Part shown: positions 14,843-24,496 of the stretch, piece after piece
Position numbering within the stretch: position 1 is the stretch's first letter
Layout: each line of letters opens with the position of its first letter
Assembly: GCA_021849505.1 (NCBI GenBank)
Contig: JAJZSW010000022.1
Span: 1 to 35,195, forward strand
Direction of reading: 5' to 3'
Source: Pseudomonadota bacterium
GTDB lineage: Bacteria > Pseudomonadota > Gammaproteobacteria > Burkholderiales > Rhodocyclaceae
DNA length: 35,195 nucleotides
Position numbers and translations under genes: made by a program
The notes under the pieces: model-generated
Told to the model about the DNA's origin: nothing
What the model saw: only the letters and a program-made list of their open reading frames with translations
Databases searched by the model: none

Positions 14843-17833
14843 ATGGAAACCAACCGCCGCCTGGCCGAATTGCTGCTTGCGCTGGTGCCGGAAGACGGCA
14901 GCCCGGTCGGCAATGCCGCGCTCAAACAAGCATTCGTTGCCGCCGCCGCGACCGCCGGCCTGAAAACCTCCGACACCTTGTTCGAGCAGATCAAGGACGG
15001 GCTCGTTACCGTCGGCGCGCTGGTCAAGGGCAAGGGGCGCGGCGGTTCGGTGCGCCGCTTGCTCGCCGAGGAGTTGGGCGGTTTCGACCTGGAGGCGCAG
15101 GACGCGCCGACCGCGGCAACCGCAGCCGCGAAAGCCGCCAAGCCGGGCAAGGCCAAAACGGCACCGCGTGCCCCGGCGGGCGAGGCGGCGCAGATTCTCA
15201 GTTACCGCCATCCCGAAAAGCGCAAGAACAATCCCGAAGTCGGCATGGTCACGCCGGACACCGACCCCGACGCGCCGCGCACCGTCTGGCAACACGATCC
15301 GCATCTCGACCCGACACTCTCCTGGACCGGCAAGGCCGAGCGCCTGAGCTTCGAGGTCGACACCGTCAGCCTGCACGTGCACGAGCGCATCGACCCGATG
15401 AGCATCCTCGCCGCCGTGAGGAAGGATCAGGCAAAGGGGAGAGACGGCAAAGCCAAGGCCATCCAGCCCGGCCTCTTCGACGCCCCCTTCGAGAGCCTGC
15501 CGCTCAGGGATGCCATCGATTTCTACAAACACGACAAAGGCTGGAGCAACCGCCTCGTCGCCGGCGACAGCCTGCTGGTGATGAACTCGCTGCTGCAAAA
15601 GGAAAGCATGGCCGGCCGCGTGCAGATGATCTACCTCGACCCGCCCTACGGCATCAAGTACGGCTCCAACTTCCAACCCTTCGTGAACAAGCGCGACGTG
15701 AAGGACAGGAAGGACGAAGACCTCACCCAAGAGCCGGAGATGATCAAGGCCTTCCGCGACACCTGGGAGCTGGGGATTCACTCGTATCTGACCTACCTGC
15801 GCGACCGGCTGCTGCTGGCGAAGGAACTGCTCAACGAAACCGGCAGCGTGTTCGTGCAGATTTCGGATGAGAATTTGCACCACACCAAGGAGATTCTGGA
15901 TGAGGTTTTCGGTGCAGCAAATGCAGTAAGCGTGATTACCGTAAGAAAGACGGGCGCAGTAAGCAGCCCAGACGCGCGGGTGAATTCGCTTGCCACCATC
16001 GGAGACTTCATTATCTGGTACGCAAAGGACAAGTCCAAGCTCAAGTATTCGCAACTGTTTCTGGATAAGTCAGACAGTGGAGCAGCCGAGTTGCAGTATC
16101 GCCTTAAAGACGAAGGGGGCTGGTATCAGTCGGTTTCGATCGAATCAAACGGCTATGCTGATTCATTCCACTTTCCAATCACTTTGGGCGGCCGAGAGTT
16201 TCGGCCCGCTGCGACAAGGCATTGGAGTACAACCGAAGCTGGCATTTATAGGGCTGCTAGGGCGGGAAGGGTATTGATAACGCCTGGAAAGCTGAGGTTC
16301 AAGAAATATCTCGAAGATTTCCCCGTGTCTCCCATTGCGAATATCTGGACTGACATGATGGGTGCCGCCGGTCTCATCTATGTTGTCCAAACAAACGAAC
16401 GAATCATCGAGCGCTGCCTCCTGATGACCACCGACCCCGGCGATCTGGTGCTCGATCCGACTTGCGGGTCGGGGACGACGGCGTATGTGGCTGAGAAGTG
16501 GGGGCGGCGGTGGATTACTTGCGATACGTCGCGGGTGGCGGTGACGCTGGCGAAGCAGCGCTTGATGACGGCGAGTTTCGATTACTTCGAGTTGCGCTAT
16601 CCGCACGAGGGCCTGCGCGGCGGATTTATCTACAAGACGGTGCCGCACGTCACGCTGAAGTCCATCGCCAACAACCCGGAGATCGACGAGATTTACGCGC
16701 GCCTGCACCCCGCCGTCGAGACGGCGCTGGCGGCACTGAACCAGGCGATCAAGGGCGAACTCAAGGAATGGGAAGTGCCGTTCGATATGCCGGCCGACTG
16801 GCCTGCGTCGGCCAAGGTGCATTTCGAGGCGTTCCACGCCGCGCGGCAGTCGATGCAGAAGGCGATGGATCGCTCAATCGCCGACCACGCCGACCAGGAA
16901 ACGCTCTACGACCAGCCGCAGAAGTCGAAGACCAAGCTGCGCGTGACCGGGCCGTTTTCGGTGGAGGCCGTGCCTTTCCCGACCGTGCAGTCGCTGGACG
17001 ATGAAAGTCGGCGCTGGCGGGACGGCACCGCCGACATCACCATCGCCCGCTCGGGCGAATCCTCGCGCCAGCACCAGTGGCGCGACGAATTGTTGAAGAC
17101 CGGCATCCGCGGGCGCGGCGGGCAGATATTGAAATTCGCGGAACTGGAAACCCTGCCCGGCACGCGCCACCTGCATGCGACCGGCCACCTCGACAGCGGC
17201 GAGCGCGTGGTGGTGAGCTTCGGCCCCGAGCATGCGGCGCTGGAGCAGCGCGCCGTGGCGCTGGCGCTCACCGAGGCGGGCGAACTGTTCCCGTTGCCGA
17301 AGATGATCGTCTTCTGCGCCTTCGCCTTCGACCCCGAAGCGGCCAAGGACATCGACCACCTGAAGGGCATCGTCGCCCTCAAGGCGCAGATGAACACCGA
17401 CCTCCTGACCGAAGACCTGAAGAAGGCGCGCGCCAGCAACCAGTCGTTCTGGCTGATGGGCCAGCCGGACGTGGAAGTGAGGACGCGCAAGGATGGCCGC
17501 TTCGAGGTCGAAGTGCATGGCTTCGACTATTTCGATACGGCGAAGGGCGAACTGGTCTCGGGCGGCAAGGGCAAGATCGCGCTCTGGTCGCTCGACACGG
17601 ACTACGACGAACGCTCGCTGTTCCCGCGCCAGGTGTTCTTCCCGCTCGCCGGCAAGGGCGAGGGCTGGGAAAAGCTCAAGCGCGACATCCGCGCCGAACT
17701 CGACGAGGCGCAACTCGACGCCTTCCACGGCACGGTCTCGCTCCCCTTCGAGGCGGGAGAAAACAGGAAAGTCGCGGTGAAGATCGTTGACGACCGGGGG
17801 CTCGAGTCGTTGAAGATCGTGGCGCTGGACTGA
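14843..17833 (+). CDS. mod: Type III-like DNA methyltransferase (Mod), beta class
   Basis: 996 residues. It would methylate an adenine in a specific site and act as the recognition subunit of the system. The catalytic motif IYLDPPYG (Asp266) precedes the SAM-binding motif LDPTCGSGTTA (from Asp538), with the target-recognition region between them; this order defines beta-class N6-adenine or N4-cytosine enzymes such as Type III Mod. An N-terminal ~100-residue helical domain with an Ala/Lys-rich linker and a long C-terminal region (after ~570) exceed the usual 600-700 residues and resemble the larger Mod proteins paired with BPTD_3080-type nucleases. AAGAGG precedes the ATG. The recognition region (about 15880-16440) is much poorer in G+C than its flanks. 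A perfect dispersed repeat copy lies at 17004-17026. Confidence 0.9.
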   Translation: METNRRLAELLLALVPEDGSPVGNAALKQAFVAAAATAGLKTSDTLFEQIKDGLVTVGALVKGKGRGGSVRRLLAEELGGFDLEAQDAPTAATAAAKAAKPGKAKTAPRAPAGEAAQILSYRHPEKRKNNPEVGMVTPDTDPDAPRTVWQHDPHLDPTLSWTGKAERLSFEVDTVSLHVHERIDPMSILAAVRKDQAKGRDGKAKAIQPGLFDAPFESLPLRDAIDFYKHDKGWSNRLVAGDSLLVMNSLLQKESMAGRVQMIYLDPPYGIKYGSNFQPFVNKRDVKDRKDEDLTQEPEMIKAFRDTWELGIHSYLTYLRDRLLLAKELLNETGSVFVQISDENLHHTKEILDEVFGAANAVSVITVRKTGAVSSPDARVNSLATIGDFIIWYAKDKSKLKYSQLFLDKSDSGAAELQYRLKDEGGWYQSVSIESNGYADSFHFPITLGGREFRPAATRHWSTTEAGIYRAARAGRVLITPGKLRFKKYLEDFPVSPIANIWTDMMGAAGLIYVVQTNERIIERCLLMTTDPGDLVLDPTCGSGTTAYVAEKWGRRWITCDTSRVAVTLAKQRLMTASFDYFELRYPHEGLRGGFIYKTVPHVTLKSIANNPEIDEIYARLHPAVETALAALNQAIKGELKEWEVPFDMPADWPASAKVHFEAFHAARQSMQKAMDRSIADHADQETLYDQPQKSKTKLRVTGPFSVEAVPFPTVQSLDDESRRWRDGTADITIARSGESSRQHQWRDELLKTGIRGRGGQILKFAELETLPGTRHLHATGHLDSGERVVVSFGPEHAALEQRAVALALTEAGELFPLPKMIVFCAFAFDPEAAKDIDHLKGIVALKAQMNTDLLTEDLKKARASNQSFWLMGQPDVEVRTRKDGRFEVEVHGFDYFDTAKGELVSGGKGKIALWSLDTDYDERSLFPRQVFFPLAGKGEGWEKLKRDIRAELDEAQLDAFHGTVSLPFEAGENRKVAVKIVDDRGLESLKIVALD
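17004..17026 (+). repeat. Dispersed 23-bp repeat, copy 5 (perfect)
   Basis: Exact match to the consensus over all 23 positions, inside mod. In the gene frame it reads SRRWRDGT, a frame not used by the other copies, so the DNA sequence rather than the encoded peptide is what is conserved. Confidence 0.92.
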
Positions 17834-17846
17834 AAACGAGAAGCCC

Positions 17847-19727
17847 ATGAACGCCCGCGAAATTTTCGACCGGCTGGTCAATCTGGACGAAACCGAACGC
17901 ATCGAAGCCAAGCGTTCCGCCGAGATCGGCAATTCGGTCATGGAAACCGTCTGCGCCTTTGCCAACGAACCGGGTTTGGGCGGCGGGCATCTGCTGCTGG
18001 GCGTGGCGCGCGAGGAAATGGCGCTGTTCCCGTCCTACGAAGTCGTCGGCATCGACAGTCCGGACAAGCTCGCCAGCGAGCTGGCGACCCGCTGCCGGAG
18101 CGAATTCAATGTGCCGGTGCGCGTGGATATCCGGCAGGAAGCTTTGAACGACAAGGTCGTTCTGCTGGTCTTCGTGCCCGAGGCACAGCCGGGAGAGAAG
18201 CCGGTTTATTTCAAAAGCCAGGGCTTGCCGCGCGGAGCGCTCCGGCGTATCGGGCCGACCGACCAGCGATGTACCGAGGACGACCTGACGGTTTTCTACG
18301 AAGGTCGCGGCAGCGAGGCCTACGACTTCAATGCCGTTGCGGATGCGACCCTCGACGACATCGACCCGGACGCCATCGCGGATTACCGCAAGGCGCGGGC
18401 CGAGGCGAACCCGGATGCGGAGGAACTCAGGTGGAGCGACCCCGAGCTGTTGCTGGCGCTCGGTTGCGTCCGGCCGCTCGAAGGCCGGCAGGTGCCTACC
18501 GTCGCCGGCCTCATGCTGTTCGGCAAAGCTATCGCGCTGCGGCGCTTCTTTCCCATGATGCGCGTGGATTACATCCGCGTGCCGGGGCGCGAATGGGTGC
18601 CCGACCCCGAAAAACGCTTCGACAGCATCGAGATACGCGATCCGCTGATCCGTCTTATCCGCAGGGCGACGGCAGCGGTGATGGACGACCTGCCCAAGGG
18701 GTTTTCCTTGCCCGAGGGTCAATTACAGCGTCAGGACGTCTATCGCGTCCCGCAGCGCGTGATCCGCGAGGCCATCGTCAACGCCGTCATGCACCGGAAC
18801 TACCGCGCGCAGAGCCCCATTCAGATCATCCGCTATAGCAACCGGCTGGAAATCATCAATCCGGGGTTCTCACTCAAGTCGCCCGAACACCTTGGCGAGC
18901 CAGGCTCTTTGTCGCGCAATCCGCGCATCGCCGCCGTGCTGCACGAAAGTCGCTTTGCCGAAACCAAGGGCAGCGGCATTCGCGTCATGCGGGACATGAT
19001 GGCCCAGGCCGGCCTGACTCCGCCGGCCTTCGAATCCGACCGGGCGCAGGACAAATTCAGCGCCCGCTACCTGTTCCACCACTTTCTGGGGCCGGACGAC
19101 ATCGCCTGGCTGAGCCGATTCAAGGACTTGGCCCTGACCGACGAGGAGGCCCGGGCGCTGATCTGGGTCAGGGAGGTCGGCGCCATCGACAACGCCACCT
19201 TGCGGGAACTCAACCGGGTGGACCCGCTCGCGGCCAGCCAGAAACTTCGCCGCTTGCGCGATGCCCGCCTGCTGAAACAAATGGGCAAGGGATCGGCCAC
19301 GTATTACATCCCCACCGATCAACTGCTGGGCGATGGCTTACCTCCCCAGTCAGAAACCTTATCTCCGGACCTCGTGGGCTTATCTCCGGACCTCGTGGGC
19401 TTATCTCCGGACCTCGTGGGCTTATCTCCGGACTCGGAGCGGGATGTACTGCTCGCCGAACTCGCTCCAGAAATACGGGAGCGGGTAACACAACTCGGGC
19501 AGCGCAGTCGCGACAAGGATCGCCTCAAGGAGACGCTTCTGGCGATATGCGGGCAGCGCTATTTCAGCGCGGACGAACTGGCCCGCATCACGGGCCGCAA
19601 TGCCGAATACCTGCAAAAGGGCTATTTATCCCCCTTGATCGCCGAGGGCCAGCTTGCCTATCGCTATCCGGACGATCCGACCCATCCTCAGCAGGCCTAC
19701 GGCTTGGCTGAGTCGATCGCAGGGTAA
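17847..19727 (+). CDS. AlbA_2 (Schlafen-type) DNA-binding domain plus GHKL-like ATP-binding domain protein, restriction-linked
   Basis: 626 residues. The N-terminal ~130 residues (ERIEAKRSAEIGNSVMETVCAFANEPGLGGGH is the start of it; then LLLGVAREE) look like the AlbA_2/Schlafen DNA-binding domain. The middle (VIREAIVNAVMHRNYR, LEIINPGFSLKS, RNPRIAAVLHESRFAETKGSGIRVM) is the HATPase_c_4 module found in proteins often misannotated as RecG-like helicases. A winged-helix-like part follows (ALIWVREVGAIDNATLRELNRVD). Near the C-terminus a 7-residue unit LSPDLVG is repeated (see 19358-19433). It sits 13 bases after mod and 3 bases before res, so it belongs to the restriction locus, perhaps as a regulator or accessory factor; its exact role is unknown. 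Confidence 0.8.
   Translation: MNAREIFDRLVNLDETERIEAKRSAEIGNSVMETVCAFANEPGLGGGHLLLGVAREEMALFPSYEVVGIDSPDKLASELATRCRSEFNVPVRVDIRQEALNDKVVLLVFVPEAQPGEKPVYFKSQGLPRGALRRIGPTDQRCTEDDLTVFYEGRGSEAYDFNAVADATLDDIDPDAIADYRKARAEANPDAEELRWSDPELLLALGCVRPLEGRQVPTVAGLMLFGKAIALRRFFPMMRVDYIRVPGREWVPDPEKRFDSIEIRDPLIRLIRRATAAVMDDLPKGFSLPEGQLQRQDVYRVPQRVIREAIVNAVMHRNYRAQSPIQIIRYSNRLEIINPGFSLKSPEHLGEPGSLSRNPRIAAVLHESRFAETKGSGIRVMRDMMAQAGLTPPAFESDRAQDKFSARYLFHHFLGPDDIAWLSRFKDLALTDEEARALIWVREVGAIDNATLRELNRVDPLAASQKLRRLRDARLLKQMGKGSATYYIPTDQLLGDGLPPQSETLSPDLVGLSPDLVGLSPDLVGLSPDSERDVLLAELAPEIRERVTQLGQRSRDKDRLKETLLAICGQRYFSADELARITGRNAEYLQKGYLSPLIAEGQLAYRYPDDPTHPQQAYGLAESIAG
19358..19433 (+). repeat. 21-bp tandem repeat, 3.6 copies, in-frame
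   Basis: Three identical 21-base units start at 19358, 19379 and 19400 (each CTTATCTCCGGACCTCGTGG plus G), followed by 13 bases of a fourth. They encode LSPDLVG repeats in the linker before the last helical domain of the AlbA_2 gene. The unit is a multiple of three, so copy-number changes would lengthen or shorten the linker without a frameshift. Confidence 0.95.
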
Positions 19728-19730
19728 ACC

Positions 19731-22520
19731 GTGGTGCAGCAATCCCTTATCCTCAATTCCCCATTCGCCGCTCCAACCCGCCACTGGCAGCAGGGCGCCG
19801 ACGGGCGTCTGGCGCTCGTCGAATCGCGCCGCCCGGCCGGCTACGAGATTTTCGACGTGCGCAACAACACCCGGCGCATCGAAAATCTCGACCGGGTGAA
19901 CGAGATTCGCGAACGGGTGGCTGCCTGGCGCGCGGCGGGCTACGACGGCGCCACCGCCGTGACCCGACGCTTGCTCGAACACTGGCATGATCGCTCGGCG
20001 CGCCAGTTTCCCTTTTACTTCTGTCAGCTGGAGGCCATCGAGACACTGATCTGGTGGCAGGAGGCGGCTCCGGAATTCCGCCAGGGCGTGTTCGTCCCCG
20101 GCGATGGCGGTCCTTGGGAACGCCTGTGCTGCAAGATGGCGACGGGAACGGGCAAGACCGTGGTGATGGCGATGCTCGTTGCCTGGCAGGTGCTCAACGC
20201 GCTGGCTTATCCGAAGCGGGGCAAGGATTTTTCCCGCGCCTTGTTCGTGGTGGCGCCGGGCTTGACGGTCAAGGATCGGCTGCGGGTGCTGTATCCGGGG
20301 GAACCAGGCAATGCCTATGACCAGTTCGGGCTTTGCCCGTCCGAGGCCATGCGCCAGCAACTCAACCGTGCGGAAATCCTGGTCGAGAATTGGCATGCCC
20401 TGATGCCCCTGGCGGCGCCCGAACGTTCGGTGGTCAAGAAGGGCCGGGAATCGGACGAGGCATTTGCGCGCCGGGTGCTGGGCAAGCTGGCGGCGTACAA
20501 GGATATCGTGGTTCTCAACGACGAGGCGCACCACGCCTATCGCGTGCCCGCCGAGGCCAAGATCAGCCGCAAGGAGGCGCTGGATGCCGGCATCGACCTC
20601 GACGAGGCAACGCGCTGGATCGAGGGTCTGGATCGGCTCCACAAGACGCGGCGCATCAATCGCGCCTTCGATTTGTCCGCCACGCCTTTCGCGCCCACGG
20701 GCAAGGCCAGCACCGAGGCCGGCCTGTTCGGCTGGATCGTGTCCGACTTCGGCCTCAACGACGCCATCGAGGCCGGACTCGTGAAAACGCCGCGCGTGGT
20801 GGTGCGCGACGATGCCCTGCCGGACGCGCGCACGCTGCGGCCCAAGCTCTATCACATCTATCGCGACGCCGAGGTCGCCGACGACTTGAACCGCAAGGCC
20901 GAGGCGTATGAGCCGCTGCCCAAGCTGGTGCAGGATGCCTATACCTTGCTTGGCGCCGACTGGCGAGCCGCCGCGGCCGACTGGCGGGCGGCAGGGCACC
21001 CGTCGCCGCCGGTGATGCTGACGGTCTGCAATCGCACCGAGACGGCGGCGCGCGTCGAGCACTATCTGTCCAAGGGTCATGCCCATTGGCCGGAGTTGCA
21101 TGCGCCGGAACGCACGCTGCGCGTCGATTCGAAGGTGCTCGACAAGGCCGAGATCGGCGAGACGGCGACGGCCGACAAGGATTACGAGGCAAAACTGGCG
21201 GCTATCGTCGAAGCGGCGGGGATTCCCGCCGAACGCAAGGTGCGCCTGCGCAATCTGAAAAAAGAGGAACTGCTGCGGGAGATGGTCGATAACGTCGGCA
21301 AGCCCGGCACGGTCGGCCAGGATCTGCAAAGCGTGGTTTCCGTGGCCATGCTCTCGGAAGGCTGGGATGCCAAGAACGTAACCCACATCATGGGCTTGCG
21401 CGCCTTTACCTCGCAGCTTCTGTGCGAACAGGTGATCGGGCGCGGCTTGCGTCGGGTCAACCACGATCTCGACGATAACGGTTTTTTCCGGGCCGAGTAT
21501 GTGAATGTCTTCGGCGTGCCGCTGTCGGTATTTCAGGATGTGGGGGCCGGCGGCGAGGCGCCGCCGCCGCCGAAGCCGAGTACCCAGATCGAATCGCGGC
21601 CCGAGCGCAATGCGCTGGAAATTCGCTGGCCCAATGTATTGCGCGTGGAGTCCGTGCTGCGCCCGACATTGGAGGTCGACTGGAGCGTCGTTGCGGCGCT
21701 CGCGCTCGATCCCGCCACCACCCCGATTGTCGCGGAGATCGCGCCGGCGCTGGGCGGCGCGGCGGACTTGGGCAAGGCGACAAAGATCGATTTGGCCTTG
21801 CTGCCGGAAGAGTTCCGTCTGCAACGCCTGATTTTCAAAGCGGCAGCCAAGGCGTTCGACGCAATGCATCACGGCTTCTCGGGCAACCGGGAATGGCTGG
21901 TGTTCCAGTTGATCCGTCTTGTCGAAATATTTCTCGACGGCGACAAGATCGAGATTCCCTCGTTGTTCCATCGGGAGCCGCTACGCAAGCGCATTCTGAT
22001 TGCATTGAACCTGGATAGGATCGTCCAGCATCTGATGCGCCATGTGACCGAGCAGAATCGGGAGCGGCAGGAACCGGTGTTCGACGAGGAAAACCCCATT
22101 GGCTCGACGCGCGCGATGCCGACCTGGTATACCACCAAGCCGAATCTCGCCACGACGAAGTCGCAGATCAGCCATGTGGTGGGAGACAGCGCCTGGGAAG
22201 GCTATGCGGCGAACCTGTTCGAATCGAGCAACCGGGTGCTGGCCTATGCCAAGAACGATCATCTCGGCTTCGAGATTTTCTATTTGTGGAATGGCGTGCG
22301 TCGCCGCTTTGTGCCCGATTTCCTGATTCGCCTGGCGAATGGCAAGACGCTGGTGCTGGAAATCAAGGGCGAAGACTCGGAACAGAACCGCGCCAAGCGA
22401 GCGGCGCTGGATGCCTGGGTGAAAGCGGTCAATGCCAAGGGCGGTTTCGGCGTCTGGACTTGGGACGTGGCATTCGAGCCGGCACGGATTCGAGACATTC
22501 TCGAAGCGCAGGGGGCATGA
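19731..22520 (+). CDS. res: Type III-like restriction endonuclease/translocase (Res), BPTD_3080-type
   Basis: 929 residues from GTG at 19731 (a second GTG follows). The helicase part shows Walker A in [16 protein letters not shown] (from residue ~136), [14 protein letters not shown], the Walker B/DEAH box [12 protein letters not shown] (Asp264), [31 protein letters not shown] and the motif VI region [15 protein letters not shown]. The C-terminal nuclease site is [19 protein letters not shown] (Asp863, Glu877, Lys879), a PD-(D/E)xK arrangement. It would cut unmethylated DNA with Mod. From memory, NCBI calls such proteins BPTD_3080 family restriction endonucleases. It is only 3 bases from the AlbA_2 gene and overlaps cobQ by four bases at its end. 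Confidence 0.9.
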   Translation: MVQQSLILNSPFAAPTRHWQQGADGRLALVESRRPAGYEIFDVRNNTRRIENLDRVNEIRERVAAWRAAGYDGATAVTRRLLEHWHDRSARQFPFYFCQLEAIETLIWWQEAAPEFRQGVFVPGDGGPWERLCCKMATGTGKTVVMAMLVAWQVLNALAYPKRGKDFSRALFVVAPGLTVKDRLRVLYPGEPGNAYDQFGLCPSEAMRQQLNRAEILVENWHALMPLAAPERSVVKKGRESDEAFARRVLGKLAAYKDIVVLNDEAHHAYRVPAEAKISRKEALDAGIDLDEATRWIEGLDRLHKTRRINRAFDLSATPFAPTGKASTEAGLFGWIVSDFGLNDAIEAGLVKTPRVVVRDDALPDARTLRPKLYHIYRDAEVADDLNRKAEAYEPLPKLVQDAYTLLGADWRAAAADWRAAGHPSPPVMLTVCNRTETAARVEHYLSKGHAHWPELHAPERTLRVDSKVLDKAEIGETATADKDYEAKLAAIVEAAGIPAERKVRLRNLKKEELLREMVDNVGKPGTVGQDLQSVVSVAMLSEGWDAKNVTHIMGLRAFTSQLLCEQVIGRGLRRVNHDLDDNGFFRAEYVNVFGVPLSVFQDVGAGGEAPPPPKPSTQIESRPERNALEIRWPNVLRVESVLRPTLEVDWSVVAALALDPATTPIVAEIAPALGGAADLGKATKIDLALLPEEFRLQRLIFKAAAKAFDAMHHGFSGNREWLVFQLIRLVEIFLDGDKIEIPSLFHREPLRKRILIALNLDRIVQHLMRHVTEQNRERQEPVFDEENPIGSTRAMPTWYTTKPNLATTKSQISHVVGDSAWEGYAANLFESSNRVLAYAKNDHLGFEIFYLWNGVRRRFVPDFLIRLANGKTLVLEIKGEDSEQNRAKRAALDAWVKAVNAKGGFGVWTWDVAFEPARIRDILEAQGA

Positions 22521-23965
22521 TGCGCGCCCTCATGGTACAAGGCTGCACTTCCGACGCCGGCAAGAGCGTGCTGGTCGCGGCGCTGTGCCGCATCCTCCGT
22601 CGGCGCGGCGTGCGCGTCGCCCCGTTCAAGCCGCAGAACATGGCGCTGAACTCGGCCGTGACCGTGGACGGCGGCGAGATCGGCCGCGCCCAGGCCTTGC
22701 AGGCGCAGGCCGCCGGGCTGGCGCCGCGCATCGACTTCAACCCGGTGCTTCTGAAGCCCAACAGCGACAAGCGCGCGCAGGTAATCATCCACGGCAAAGC
22801 GGTCGCCGACCTGAATGCACGCGCCTACCACGACTACAAGCGCGTGGCGATGGCGGCGGTGCTGACATCCTGGAGCCGACTCACGCAGGAATTCGACTGC
22901 GTGATCGTCGAAGGCGCAGGCAGCCCGGCCGAGGTGAACCTGCGCGACCGCGACATCGCCAACATGGGCTTTGCCGAGGCGGTCGACATCCCGGTGATCC
23001 TCGTTGGCGACATCGACCGCGGCGGCGTACTCGCGCACTTCGCCGGCACGCTCGACTGCCTTTCGGCCAGCGAGCGGGCGCGCGTGCAAGGACTCGTCGT
23101 CAACAAGTTTCGCGGCGACATCGGCCTGTTGCAGCCCGGTCTCGACTGGCTGGAACAGCGCACCGGCAAACCGGTGCTGGGCACGCTGCCTTACTTGCAC
23201 GGCCTGTTCCTCGATGCCGAGGACGCGCTGGCGCATCACTCGGAACGGGAAGGCGAAACGAAACTGGTCGTGGCTGCTCCCGTGTTCCCGCGCATTTCCA
23301 ACGCCAACGACCTCGATCCGCTGCGACTGCATCCCGAGATCGATTTCCGCTGGGTCGGGCCGGGCCAGCCGCTGTCGCCGTGCGACCTGATCGTGTTGCC
23401 CGGTTCGAAGTCGGTGCAGGCCGACCTCGCTTGGCTACGGGAACAGGGACACGAAGCCGCGATCAAGCGCCATCTGCGTTACGGCGGCAAGCTCATCGGC
23501 CTCTGCGGCGGTTACCAGATGCTCGGCCGCGCGCTGCACGATCCGGCCGGCCTCGAAGGCAAGCCCGGCAGCGTGACCGGCCTCGGCCTGCTCGATTGCG
23601 AAACGACGCTGGAGGCGGAAAAGCAATTACGAAACGTGAAGGGCTTTCTGAAAGTCGGCGCTGGCAGGACGGCACCTATGCAGGGTTACGAGATCCACAT
23701 GGGCGTAACGACGGGTGCTGCGCTGGACCGGCCAGCCGTTCGCTTCGACGACGACCGAACGGACGGCACGATCTCAGCGGATGGCCAGATTCTCGGCACC
23801 TACTGCCACGGCCTGTTCGACACGCCGGAAGCACTCGTCGCCTTGTTGGCCTGGGCCGGCGCGGGAGACATCGCGCCGGTCGACCTCGCCCTCCGCCGCG
23901 AAGCCGACCTCGACCGGCTGGCCGATGCGGTGGAGGCGGCGCTCGACCTTCGCGGGCTTATTTGA
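22517..23965 (+). CDS. cobQ: Cobyric acid synthase (CobQ/CbiP)
   Basis: 482 residues. It adds four amide groups (b, d, e, g) to adenosylcobyrinic a,c-diamide. N-terminal [20 protein letters not shown] (P-loop, residues ~7-17), [48 protein letters not shown] and the glutaminase nucleophile [12 protein letters not shown] (Cys330) with GYEIHMG and GTYCHGLFD are diagnostic. A start at 22517 or 22520 is equally possible (tandem ATG); AGGGGG is a good ribosome-binding site. It overlaps the res stop by four bases, so it is coupled to the restriction genes. The segment before GYEIHMG carries a repeat copy read KVGAGRTA. It overlaps cobU tail to tail by eight bases. Confidence 0.95.
   Translation: MMRALMVQGCTSDAGKSVLVAALCRILRRRGVRVAPFKPQNMALNSAVTVDGGEIGRAQALQAQAAGLAPRIDFNPVLLKPNSDKRAQVIIHGKAVADLNARAYHDYKRVAMAAVLTSWSRLTQEFDCVIVEGAGSPAEVNLRDRDIANMGFAEAVDIPVILVGDIDRGGVLAHFAGTLDCLSASERARVQGLVVNKFRGDIGLLQPGLDWLEQRTGKPVLGTLPYLHGLFLDAEDALAHHSEREGETKLVVAAPVFPRISNANDLDPLRLHPEIDFRWVGPGQPLSPCDLIVLPGSKSVQADLAWLREQGHEAAIKRHLRYGGKLIGLCGGYQMLGRALHDPAGLEGKPGSVTGLGLLDCETTLEAEKQLRNVKGFLKVGAGRTAPMQGYEIHMGVTTGAALDRPAVRFDDDRTDGTISADGQILGTYCHGLFDTPEALVALLAWAGAGDIAPVDLALRREADLDRLADAVEAALDLRGLI
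23651..23673 (+). repeat. Dispersed 23-bp repeat, copy 6 (1 mismatch)
   Basis: 22 of 23 matches, inside cobQ in the variable segment just before the GYEIHMG motif. In frame it reads KVGAGRTA. Confidence 0.9.
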
Positions 23966-24455
23966 GCGCCAGCGGCAATCCCGCCGCCACCAGCGTCACC
24001 CGGTCGGCCAGCGCGGCGACCTTCTGGTTGAGCCGCCCCTGTTCGTCGCGGAAGCGCCGCGCCAGCGCGTTCTCCGGCACGATGCCCCAGCCGACTTCGT
24101 TGCTGACGAGGATGATCCGGCCCGGCAGGCCTGGCAGGGCTTCGAGCAGCTTGGCGACTTCGCCGTCGCGCTCGGCGAGCAACACGTTCGCGAGCCACAG
24201 CGTGAGGCAATCGACCAGCACACAAGTGTCGCGCGCGGCCATGCGGGCAAGTGCGGCAGCGAGCGCGAGCGGTTCCTCGACCGTGCGCCAGCCGGCCGGA
24301 CGCCGTGCGCGGTGATGGGCGATGCGCGCGGCCATTTCGTCGTCGCGCGCCTCGCCGGTGGCGAGGTAGATCACCTTGAGTCCGGAGGCACGCGCCTGTG
24401 CCTCAGCGAAACTGCTCTTGCCCGAGCGGGCACCGCCGAGGATGAGTTCGATCAT
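23958..24455 (-). CDS. cobU: Adenosylcobinamide kinase / adenosylcobinamide-phosphate guanylyltransferase (CobU/CobP)
   Basis: 165 residues. It phosphorylates adenosylcobinamide and transfers GMP to it, activating it for CobS. The P-loop [15 protein letters not shown] (residues ~4-18), [21 protein letters not shown] (the guanylated histidine lies in the HHR region, residues 47-48), [23 protein letters not shown] and [15 protein letters not shown] are typical. I chose the ATG at 24453-24455; a GTG six bases upstream is possible. It is the only minus-strand gene in the cobQ-to-cobC stretch and is divergent from cobT over a 41-base gap. Confidence 0.94.
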   Translation of the reverse strand: MIELILGGARSGKSSFAEAQARASGLKVIYLATGEARDDEMAARIAHHRARRPAGWRTVEEPLALAAALARMAARDTCVLVDCLTLWLANVLLAERDGEVAKLLEALPGLPGRIILVSNEVGWGIVPENALARRFRDEQGRLNQKVAALADRVTLVAAGLPLALK

Positions 24456-24465
24456 GGGCACAGCT

Positions 24466-24471
24466 TACAAT
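24466..24471 (+). promoter_or_regulatory. Candidate -10 box for cobT-cobS-cobC
   Basis: The 41-base divergent gap between cobU and cobT contains TACAAT, 26 bases before the cobT ATG. The -35 region would lie in the cobU 5' end and has no good match, so the call is tentative. Confidence 0.3.
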
Positions 24472-24496
24472 GCCGGCTTTCTTTCCGGGAGCACGC

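Noticed and set aside
19358-19433. Tandem units considered as a CRISPR array
   Set aside because: Units are directly adjacent with no spacers and lie in frame inside a gene.
19626-21971. A 781-codon minus-strand open frame opposite res
   Set aside because: Shadow of the res gene, whose helicase and nuclease motifs are plain on the other strand.
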